From Owenia fusiformis (Eukaryota; Annelida; Polychaeta; Sabellida; Oweniidae), in NCBI GenBank assembly GCA_903813345.2, contig CAIIXF020000001.1:5830001-5888500 (forward strand): 58,500 nucleotides of DNA. The letters run 5' to 3'. A model generated the notes under the pieces. The model was not told the origin of the DNA. It did no database searches and saw only the letters and a program-made list of their open reading frames with translations. Position 1 is the first letter of the stretch, and each line of letters begins with the position of its first letter. Positions 1-12,300 of the stretch are shown piece after piece. The translations under genes were made by a program, and so were the position numbers.

Positions 1-339
1 AGAAAATCAAACTCCAAAAGTCTTTGAATATCTGAGATTGCTTCATCATCAATTTTCGTATCACCTAAGTCTAATCTGTTAAGCTTTAGTTGAATCTGAG
101 CTATTTTATTCCGAGGGGAGAGAATTTCATCTCTATCCATGAGAATTGGGGACTCTGATCGAATAGCATTGCTCATAGCATCTGACACTAGATCTGATGC
201 TACTGTTTCAATCGTCCTTGCTGATCCCATATTGCGGTTTTCATTGTCTCTGGTTACATCATTAGTGCCTGATGAGATATCCTTTAAGCCATTCACAATG
301 TTCCGGACACCTTCACACCCCAATGGATTCCCATGTAAC
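1..339 (-). CDS. ERICH3: ERICH3-like exon 19, LRR and linker, continues beyond the window
   Basis: Residues 1063-1175. Completes LLLHGNPLGCEGV, then a 60-residue polar stretch (VTRDNENRNMGSARTIE), then another LRR-like start (IQLKLNRLDLGDTKIDDEAI). Acceptor GTTTCAG at 340-346. Reading stays open to base 1, so the C-terminus is not in the window. Confidence 0.88.
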
Positions 340-3300
340 CTGAAACAGTCAGAGCTTAACATTAAATCTCCATGGAAAATAATAGAACACAAAAGAAAAG
401 AACTTTCAAATGTAATTTCGTGTAAAAGAGGGTCATTGAGGATCTTACATTAGTACCTATGCAAGTGTTTGCTTTGTAATGACTCAATCAACACTATGAA
501 AGCAAGTTAAAATGACATGGAAATGATTATGTCATGGAAAACTAAGAGGACACTGAGGATAATAATGATTTTCTAAAAAGTATAAAAATGTTAAACAAAC
601 GTTTTCAATGATTTGCAAACCAAAATATTAATTTGTAGTCTCCAACTTTGACCAACTTTGTTTTCTAGTTTGACCACCTTTGTTTTTAACTTTTTCTGAC
701 CAAGGGAGTTTTGTGTGTCACTCAACTGTCAATTATGAACTCCTTACAACTTGTTGATTTTCAAAAACAAATTTCATCAATTTGAAAGGAGACAAAGAAA
801 GTGTGTTTCACCTTTTTTAAACTAAAATATCTTGAAAATAGAATAATGAAAATAATAAAAATAGTAACAGAAAAATATATAGGAGGCCCTAATAAATAAT
901 ATAATGCCATTCACAAAATGTACACAATGGCATTCACAAAATGTATATGAGTCCTCCTGTTGGGCCTCCAAATGACTGTACACATATGTCACTTACAATA
1001 ACATTTTGATGGTTGGCTTGTCCTTGAATATCTCCACCACACTCTTGGCTCCATTGGCTCCTATGTTATTACAATTCAAGTTCAGCATCTAAATAAAACA
1101 GAACACATAGACAGATACTTGTTCAAATAGCCAAATTCAGCATTAGAAAACATATTTACATAATTAATGAAGTATTGAAATACATGTAGTTTTCAATCCA
1201 GGAACTAATTTCATGAGAAAATAAGATCATAATTTGGGCACATAAAATATTATATGTTTCATGAAACTTTGCTTTAATCTTACAAGGGAGGAATCATTAA
1301 CCATTAACATGTTTTTGATTTTAAATGGTCCAATAACAGTCCTACACCTACTCTGAATGTAGAGGGTGACTCTTTGATTGCCTCAGCCAGCTTAAACATC
1401 TTAGTATCATCTATGTTATCATTGCGTAGCATCAACGTCTGCATATCATCATGATCTCTAATGTACTCAGCCAACTCATTCACCTGAATCATAGACATTA
1501 ATGGTGATCTAGATTTTTCAACCTGTGTTGTAATCAGTTGCTGATTTGCAAAACAGGAAGCATTCCTAATGAATCTTTCAAACAGTTAAGCTGGAAACTA
1601 CATGTAATAGAAAAGACATTAGAATAAGATGCAAAATCCAAAATGGGCAATTATTTTGTAAGAAATTGGCTAAAACATTCCTTCAAATCCATTTATCCAT
1701 GAAATAATTTGGCTGAATTGGTTCTTGATTTTTATGAATCAATCCTTTAAACAGTTTGGCTGAAAATGCTTGGATGAGACTTTTAAGACAAACTCCAAAA
1801 TATGGCCACATCTACATTAAATTCATTGGACAGGTTTGGCTTCATCTGAAGCAGTGATAAAGTGAACTGAGTTGTCATGTATATGTACCTGGTAGTCATC
1901 AAGTGCAAGACTGGTGAGGCTGACATCTTCATTGTCTGTGATGAGTGGTATGATACTCCCTGTGTGGACTCTTCGAGGCTCCATACCAACTGTATTCAGA
2001 TACGCCTCATCATCATCACTCTCAGCTTGGTGCTCAGCAGCTGTGTCATCTTGTGTTTCAGCAGCTGTGTCATCTTGTGTCTCAGCAGCTGTGTCATCTT
2101 GTGTCTCAGCAGCTGTGTCATCTTCAGGCTTGTCTTCATCCTTTGTTGTTTCAACTAGCTTATCCTCTTCAGTAGCAGACTGGGGCTCTAAAACAATTTG
2201 ATGATGATTCTAATTTAATCTAATATATTTCGATCATCAAGTACAATTTCATTCAACAACTGCAGTTATACTTATTGAAATACAATCAATTTACAAAGTT
2301 AACTTCTTAAGTCTAACAAAATCAATGAGCTGGGTACATATATTTGCTAGAGACGGCAAAATCATTCAAAATTATTTTTACCAGCATCAACATAATTTCT
2401 ACTATCATCATCTTCATCTTGATGTTTTCTATCATCTGCATCATTACTATTTCTATCATCTTCATCACTGTGTTTGCCATCTTTATCTTTAGCATTGTCA
2501 TCTTCTTTGATGTTATTATCATCGGTATCATCAGTAGATTTGTTGTTTTGATCTGACCCAGAGGGATGGGAATCAGAATCTAGCAAGAGAAATAAGTGAT
2601 TGGGTGAAAAAAGAATTAATTGAAAGCAATCTGTCTGATTTGTTAAAGAGTGCACAGAAGTGACTATTAAATGTAGTGTACTATTACAGAAAACATAAAT
2701 CATTAATCAATCTATCATTAAATAATTGGTTTTCATTTCAACTGTTTATGATAACACGTGCATACACAAATACAGAAAGATCAAATTAAAAAAGAAATTA
2801 CAATTTGAATAAGGTACATTAACCATGTGGAACAAACAGGTAACATAGAACAGGTAACAAGAACCATTGAGCAAACAAGTAATTAAGCAGTACAATTGAA
2901 AATTAGATTGAAGATAACATACAAGCACTGTTGAACAAACATGTAACAAGCACTGTTGAACAAGCAGATTACAAGTACCATTGAATAAATAGGTAACAAA
3001 TCCAACTCAACAAACAGATTACAAGCACTGATGAACAAACAGATTACAAGCACCGTTGAACAAGCAGATTACAAGCACCATTGAATAAATAGGTAACAAA
3101 TCCAACTGAACAAACATATTACAAGCACTAATGAACAAACAGGTAACAAGCACTGTTGAACAAGCAGATTACAAGTACCATTGAATAAATAGGTAACAAA
3201 TCCAACTCAACAAACAGATTACAAGCACTGATGAACAAACAGATTACAAGCACCGTTGAACAAGCAGATTACAAGCACCATTGAATAAATAGGTAACAAA

Positions 3301-6300
3301 TCCAACTGAACAAACAGATTACAAGCACTGATGAACAAACAGGTAACAAGCACTGTTGAACAAGCAGATTACAAGTACCATTGAATAAATAGGTAACAAA
3401 TCCAACTGAACAAACAGATTACGAGCACTGATGAACAAACAGATTACAAGCATTGTTGAACAAACAGGTTACAAGCAGCATCAAACAAACATGTAGAACA
3501 AGCACTGCAGAAAAAGAGGTATAAAAGAGACACAGTCAAGTAAACCATACAATAAAACGAATACAGTATTATAAATATCATGCAGTAGCAGTGGTTGCTT
3601 TAAACAAGAGTAGAAATAGTGAGTTTAAGGGGCAATTCAATGCCTTTGACTGTTCCTTTTAATTGACTCCTCATTCAGCTGAAACATTAAAAATAGTTTT
3701 ACACCCTGCATGATATTTGAACTAAACAACATCACAATTTTAGGGAACTAAACAACATCACAATTTTAGGGAACTAAACAACATCACAATTTTAGGGATC
3801 ATTAGATAGTAGAGGTGGAGTGGTGTAACCAATTTTCTTTTATAAAATAGGTAGACTTGTAATCATCAGGGAGTACTAGTATACCACAGGATTTTTGTTA
3901 AAACCAAACTTTATTTTTTCCTTTCCTTAACCAAGTCAAAAAAAATTCATTGCTAAAAAAGGCTATCACACTCTATACTACCCCTACTATTAGGTCTAAT
4001 GCCTTGCTACTTGTAACTCTGGAAGACATCAAATGATATTCAGTTTTTGCATTGCTGACCATGCAAACCTCAAAATCATTGTTAAGTTTTCTTGTTGTGT
4101 TTTGTATCATTATCTTCATTATTTCACTTTTGACAAATGTGCTAACATATACTGTATCTGTAAGAACTCATTGTATATGCAAGAACTCATTGTATATGTA
4201 AGAACTCATTACATCTTTGTAAGAACTCATTGTATATGCAATAACTCATTGTATATGTAAGAACTCATTGTATATGTAAGAACTATAACGTGGATCATAT
4301 GCCCCTTGGGGTGTCTTCCACTATAGTGATTGTACTTGTATTATTTGGAATTTAGGAAATAAATAAAACAAACAAACAAGATACGACGTCAGATACTGTA
4401 CATCACGGCGTAACATTGTAATTGTTCATTTTACCGACAAAATGCAAAGATTTACGCGATAAATATGCGCAATGCTCCTCCAAGTTATTGCAAAAGTTTT
4501 AATGTTCGTGGAATCTTCTTAAAAACTTCAAATTTTGTTCAGATTAATCTGTGCTTCAATACAATTCTATATTCAAAAAGGTTTTGTCACGACATACAGA
4601 ATTAGAATCACCAGAAAGTAGACATTTCAAACCCTACCCGTTTTCTTCTTTGTCGCGCTTATTTTAACTCGAATATTAAGTTTTATTTATTTAAAGCAAT
4701 GAATAATAAAGGAGAACATATAATACGCTAACGGCGTAACGTCTTATTTTGTAAAGGCTTCACTTGGGGTTGCGGTGATAAAATGATGTCTATCTCAATA
4801 TATACTGGTTCAAATTAAATGAAATTAATTGTATGTTGTAAGGGGTATATTTAAAAGAACATGCTGAAACATTGGAAAGTTTTGAATGTGTATCCCTTAA
4901 TTAGAAATATTTGAACTCAAAAAATGAAACGTAATTTTGTGAATTTTTCACATGGCTTCACTTCATATTTCTTTCAATTTATGCTTCTTACAGACTGAAT
5001 TTTAATCGAAATGATATAGTTTTTTGATAAAAATATAGAATATGATATGCCTTTCATGAATCAAAAAAGAATAATTCACCTTTCAAACGATTTAATGTTT
5101 AATTGATCAAAATATATATCTTATTGGTACGAAATTCTGCCTGTCCACACTTTTTTTGCATAAATATAAGCGTTACGTTAGCATTGTTATATTATGACGT
5201 CATCACACAGAATCTGTTTGTCTTTTCCAAAATAGTGAATTTAAATATTGAGAAAATTTGAGAAAGATCCGTTAAGAAAAGAAAAAGTTATCTTCATTTT
5301 TCTTTTAAAATTAAAATCATTTTTCTTCAAAATGTTACAGTCCACACCCAGTTTTAGCATAGAAAGTCGCATAATACGGCTTGCGTGATTCTCATTTAAA
5401 AAGTCCCAAATCAGTTATTTGGAATTCTGATAGGCAAAATATTTCATGGACATACGTGTTCAACTGATGACGAAAAATTGTAGAAAAATATGATTTTGCT
5501 GTCGAGATATTGCGGTTTTAAAAGTAAGTACGCATGTAAAAATGCAGTAAAATGCCGCGATGTACATTATCTGACGTCGTATCACAAACAAACTCATTAC
5601 ATCTTTGTAAGAACTCACTGTGTTTGTGAGAGCTCATTGTATATGCAAGAAGTCATTGTATATGTAAGAACTCATTACATCTTTTTGAGAACTTATTGTA
5701 TATGCAAGAAGTCATTGTATATGTAAGAACTCATTACATCTTTTAAAGAACTCATTGTATTTGTGAGAACTCATTGTATATGCAAGAACTCATTGTGTAT
5801 GTAGGAACTCATTACATCTTTTTAAGAACTCATTGTATTTGTGAGAACTCATTATATTTGCAATAACTCATTGTATTTGTGAGACCTCATTGTATATGCA
5901 AGAACTCATTGTGTATGTGAGAACTCATTACATCTTTGTAAGAACTCATTGTATTTGTGAGAACTCATTAATAGCTAGGGCAAAAATGGATTGTAATTCT
6001 TAGAAACAAATATGTTCTAATAAATCTTGATGATTCTGAGGGTTGTGTTGGTTTGCAACCCGTTTGATTACATTAGGCTGCCTTCCAGTACACCAAAGGC
6101 ATTTTTGAAACACTACATCCAACAATATCAACATATTATTACACTGAAGCATTCTCAATATGAAAATAACTAACTTTATCAACACAAATAAATATTTGCC
6201 ACTATACCATTGTACCCTATGCTATAGAGGAGAGTAAAGTGTTAATTAACAGAAATATATATCACGTAATCGCACATATGATATTATTTGATAAAAACAT

Positions 6301-9300
6301 ATACACACGCTGGTACATAAAGTATGTAAGGCAAAAGAATGAATGTCAATGATAACTGATAAAAAGTAAAGTAAATAGAAAGCAAATAAATGAATAAAAC
6401 CCAAACTATACCTGTCTTACTTAACATATAAATACACTCACCTTTTTGTAGAACCTTCTCCATTTCAGCAGCAACTTCTTGATTTAGTGTATTTTCATGT
6501 GTAGTAACTTCATCATCTTTTGATGAATCCTCTTCTTTTTGATCATGTTCCTTATCATTAGTATCCTCGTCGTCAGAGTCTTCCTCTTTTTGCTTTGGTG
6601 TTTTATCCTCATCTTCAGAACTAGAGGAGGAACTAGAGGAAGATGAGGAACTAGAGGAAGTAGATGAGGATACACTTCTAGCATCATCATTATCATCATT
6701 GTTATCATCATTGTTCTGCTCAACTTTATCATGATCCTCATCATCAACCTCTTCAGCCTCTGATAGTGATACAGGTTCAGCAGTCTGCTTTACTGGTTCA
6801 GATTCTGAAAATAAATAACATGAATTATCAGAATAGTACCATGGGTACTGGGCTCACATGGCGTTAATGCTTTCAAAAGACTAATTCTTATGTATAATTT
6901 CAAGCAAAATGATGGAACATTTTAGACAACCAGTGAGTGCCAAAAAACATGATTCTTCATCATGAAAAGTCGTGGCAATTTCGAAATCTTTCGAGATGAC
7001 AAAACTACTAGACGTCACATTAGTCTTAACAAGTACTCTAACCCGTCAGTGTTCAATTTCAACCAAATCAATGCAATGGATTTATAACACAAAAAGTGAT
7101 ATTTCCACAATAAAAGTCACAGGAATCCATTTAAAATCTTAGCGAAAACTGATAACATGACATTTTAGCAATAAAAGAGGCAACCATTTTTTATATTCGC
7201 CAAATATTTTTCTAGGCATTCTAAAATTCTAGGCCTTATTGTTAATCATGTCATTGTCATTGTCATTTGTAACATACAATGTGATACTTCGACAATAAAA
7301 GCGGTAGCCATTTTGAATTTTTGTGACTTTGTTGAAACTTGGACACATCACTGCTAACTCATAAGCTAAGGTACCTTTATAATCTTAAGCAAATTGATGG
7401 AATACTTTTGGAGTTGACCAACATGATTTTCAGCAATCGAAATGATAACAGACATTCATGATTACAATAGTTTAAATGAAATATGGGGAAACAGAGAATT
7501 TATCTTAGATCTAACCTTCTAATATCTCATCATTCTCTTCAGCCTGCTTTTCTTTTTCCTCATCTTCAAAAGCTTCATCATCATAGTTATTCTCTGCCTT
7601 GTTATCACCATCATTAGCTTCTTCATCTTCAAAATCATCGTCAGAGTAGTCTGTAACAGTATCATCAACACATTCAACTATCAGCATAAGGGACATATCT
7701 CACACAGTAATTACAAAGTACAATTTGCACCCACATAAGAGCAACCAGGTGAATATCTTGAAGTGACTGAAGTTTTGATATTATGACCAGTTTCAAACAT
7801 GTGTAAGATTATATTGATAAGGCAAATCAAACATCAAAATGTCTCACATCAAAACGAACCTTATAATGACCTTGCAATGTATTTAATATAAAATGAAATA
7901 AATTTGAAAACACCAATAAATGTTCATAGCTCATAGAAATAATGTTTTCTGATTGGACATTTGAGAATCAAAATTTCTTTAAAGTGTTTTAAAAGTACAA
8001 GTGTGTAGAAGTAAATTTTATTCAGTACATGGTATGAAAAAGATATTCGACATATTCAAATTTCACAGAAATCTGATTAAATATATTTCTACAGGCAGTC
8101 ACCTGATAAGTGCATCAGTGAGAAAGGTGGCGCAGTAAGCAAACACAATGAAGAGAAGCATAAAACAGTAAAATCTGTGTTGAGGTGAAATATGTTTGGT
8201 ATCTTAAATTATAGTATGTTCCATGGAAGTGTTCCACTTTCAATGTTTTACTATACTTGCAGTATGAGGTATATAACAATGTGATCCGTGAGGGCTATAC
8301 ATGTATGTACCTAATTAAAGGTGAACAACTGAACATAATGTGTCCTAGATTGGATCACCCCTAGCATAGTCATCAGTGAATAGCAACGGTGTCAGAAAAA
8401 CCTGAGACATTCTCAATATATCTATAATTCACCACTGCTTGAGGTATCAGATTCAAAGCTTCCTGATCCACTTCCAGAGTCACTGCTACTCGACTCAGAT
8501 CCACTTTCCACAGAAAGCAAGGACTTGGGAGGATTTAAAACAACAAGACTGCCACCTTTTGAGAAGAATGTGCTCTTACTTTTAGATGCCTGGGATTCTG
8601 TATCACTGTCCTGCACAGGGACTAAGATATCACTGGGACCTAGAATAGAACAGGTTAGTTCAATCCTTGTTAGTTGTAAGCACTATACTAACTCAGTATT
8701 ATGTTTGAAAAATGTTAACACAACAAACCAGGTTTTGCAAGATCTGAAAAACATTATTATTCCAATGTTAAGTTTTAGCCAAATCTAAAAGATATTGTTA
8801 ATCATTAGTAAAGAAAGTTGAGTTGAATCTGCAAGTCATACCAAAAGATTATATCACTAGAAAAACAGCAACTCCACGGAGTAGCAAATCCCACCGAACA
8901 AAACATGTTTTGGTAAATAACGGCCATATAAAATTTGAGCCAAATCCATCCACTGGTATTAGAATTATCAAAGATTGTGTTTTTATGAAACATGGTTGCC
9001 ATTTTGAAATTCAGCTGTCATCTTTAGATTTCTCCTTTAGCAGAGCTCCTATGTCCAAAGGCATCAGAATATACATTTAATCCAAATCCGTCAACTGGTA
9101 CTTTAGTCATCAAAGGTTACATTCTTTTATGAAAAGTGGCGGCCATTTATAAATTTAGCTGCCATCTTGAAAATCCCTTTCTCAAACAGAGCTCCAATGT
9201 CCCTAGGCATCAGCATGTAAAATTTGAACCAAATCCATTCAATTGTATTTGAGCTATCAAAGATAATGTTTTTTTACGAAAAATGGCTGCCATTTTGAGA

Positions 9301-12300
9301 TATGGTGGCCATCTTGAAAATGTCTTCTTGAGCAAGGCTCCTTTGTACCCAGGCGACAACATATAAAATTTGATCCAAATCCATTCTATGGTACTTGAGT
9401 TATCAAAGATAACGTTTTTTTACAAAAAATGGCCGCCATTTTGAAATATGGTGGCCATCTTGAAAATGTCTTCTTCAGCAAGGCTCCTTTGTACCTGGGC
9501 AACAGCATATAAAATTTGAACCAAATCCATCCACTAGTATCTGAGTAATCAAAGATTATATTTTTTCCGAAAAATGGCCGCCATTTTGAATTAAGTGGCC
9601 ATATTGAAAATTTCTTCTCGAGCAGAGGTCCTACACCCATAAGGCATAAGCCTATAAAATTTGAATGAAATCCGTCAACCGGTATTTGAGTTATTGCCCG
9701 GACACACGAACGGACGGACGAACGGACGGACGAACGGACGGCTTTTCTATATCCCCCTCGAACTTCGTTCGGTGGGATAACAAAACACAATGCCTAAACA
9801 AAGACAAAGTATATAGACAACTCCTAAAAAGCAAGGACAATGCCTAAACAAGTGAGGGCAATGTCTAATCATTAAGGGCAATGCCTAGACAAGCAAGGTC
9901 AACGATCAGACGAGCAAGGGAAAGTTGAAATGTGTACATTATGTACCTTCTTGTTCTTTTTCTTCCTCATTCCCCTCTCCTCTTATCTCAGTTGTCTCTT
10001 CATCTTTCTCTTCTTCATTATTTTTCTGAGCTTCATCATTCTCTACCTCTTGTTTCTCTTCATCATCTTGTTTTGTGTCATCCATAATATCTTCTTCCTC
10101 CTTCCTCTGGGCATCTTCTTCTTTTTGTTTCTTTTTACGAAATTTTCTGGATTCGGACATTCCTTTCTCGACTTGGCATCTTAAATGTTCAATAAAAAAT
10201 TATCTCATTGTGCAAATAAGAAACAAAATCACTTAATAGTAATGATATTTTATAAGCGAAAGAAAGATGCATAAAAAAGTTGATTTTCATGTGCTTTTAA
10301 ATCCTCTTTTAACATACCTGTAACAAGGTGCAGCACCTTCAACGGCTATAAACTTGAAGTGGCCCTGCTTGCCACCAATCTTTGTCCCCTTTCTGTGTTT
10401 GTACTCACAGCATGTGCTGATCCTGGCATCCATTACACCATCGACATAAATAGACAGACTGAAAGGGTAGCCTCTGTGACGTCTACTAAGGAATGTGAAG
10501 TCACCTAAAAATACAAACAAAAATGTAGGAACATCTAGAGGTTCATCTTAATTTGGAGAAAGTTCATCTATGAATTTTGGGGTATTTTGGTAGCTATGGT
10601 ACATGTTCTTCAAGTTGCATCCTGACCTTGGTTAAAACCAAAAGACTATAACAAAGGCACAAAATCACTTACTGCCAGGCAAAATAAGCTCTCTGAACAC
10701 AGGAAGTGTGCTGCCCCCACAATGCTGCTGCTCAACATGTACGTCCTGTCTTGGATCAAACTGTTCACGCTGCAAGTGGATGTTACTACCCAGGTAATGT
10801 AGCGTCACCTTGCAGAATGACTGCACCCGTGTCTGATACATCATAGCAGGCTCCTGTCTGTGCAACATCAAAGAACCCTACACAAACAGAACAAACCCAG
10901 GATTTACATTTACAGTTAATACTACAATAATTCAAGTTAATTTTGTTCATTTTGGTTAATGTTGGTATTTGGTTAGGTGCTCAGGGACTTGGTTACGATT
11001 AAAAATTAATATTTGATTGTGTTTATCCTATGAGAAATGAAAACACACAAAAGAAGCAGGGGGAGAAAGCAAAATTATCAAAGCCTACAAAGTGCATGTA
11101 TGTACATGTACAATGTGGGTCCAACAATATATTCTGGTGAATTTTGTAATAGGCATTGGTATTACATGTAATTCCCAATACTGTCATTGTTTTTTGTTTT
11201 TAATGGAAGAAACCATAATTAACATGAAACACATTAATATACCCAATATCTCTTACTGTCTTTAAAACTGACCATATGACATTTTATAAATGGGTAAGTA
11301 CCTTATTGGGAAGTCCAGCTTTTTTGCACCTAGTGTTTTTAGGCTGCATGAAAAGAAAGTAGTCCAGTCAGTGATTAATTATAGTTATTGTATTCCAAAC
11401 TAATGTTAAACATTTACAATATGATACGTATGGGATTCAAAGCAAATATATTAGTTCAGTTAGTATATTCAAAACTAATGCAGAACATGTACAATAGGGC
11501 ACTGTGAGATTCAAGGATGTTAAGTATGGATTTATTTCCAGTTTATTTCTCATTAATATAAAGTACTTTTGGAGGAGTGCAGTGCTATAGGTAGAGAAAA
11601 CTTGTGTTCAAGAAATAAAGTACGACTATGATATATTTTTATTCAAAGAAGCTCCACCATCAGAATTATAACTAAGAGATAAACATGAGAGGTTTCACCC
11701 AGATGTCATGAAAGAGATTGGTAAGACAACAGAAAGGTAAAGAAGAACAAGTGAACATTAACATGAAGTTGTGCATTATTAAGGTTAAGTTAAGCCTGGT
11801 TTACACTAACAGGTCGTTTTTGTTCCACTGTATTTCCATTGGGAGAAAAGACCGCTGGAAGTCTTAACATGATTTTGGTCTTGATAGGTCTTTTCTAAAA
11901 TCTGAAAATATCTTGTTGAGTCCCGTGATGTCCGATGGAGTCTGCTTCAAAAAGAGTGCTTGACTTTTTGTGGAAAGACCTGGACTTCCATTCTTTCACC
12001 AGTCTTCATCAGACTTTTTTTTTAAAAAACATGATATTTCCATGGCAGCAGAGGCCCTCATACATGACATCCCAGGACCCAAGGAGACTCAATTGGGCTC
12101 GACATGACTCCATCGAAATAATAATAAAAAAAGGACTTCAAGAGGACTTAAAACATTGGGAAGACAATTGATTCGTGAAGATCTGTCAGTGTAAACCTAG
12201 CTTTTGTGTATTCCAAACTAATTATGAGAAATATTGTGATTTTCATTATATGGAGAAGATTTTACATACCATGTTTTTATCTTGGTCTTCCTGTTCTGAT

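Noticed and set aside
1877-2201. Plus-strand ORFs of 93-95 residues opposite exon 16
   Set aside because: They are the antisense of the repetitive acidic exon; the minus strand has splice sites and frame continuity.
2322-2556. Met/Ile-rich ORFs on both strands
   Set aside because: Other-frame shadows of the Asp/Asn-rich exon 15.
6484-6747. 87-residue minus ORF rich in Met and Lys
   Set aside because: Shifted frame of exon 14; the phase-consistent frame is the acidic one.
11935-12171. 78-residue plus ORF
   Set aside because: Lies inside the MITE at 11793-12202 and has no domain.
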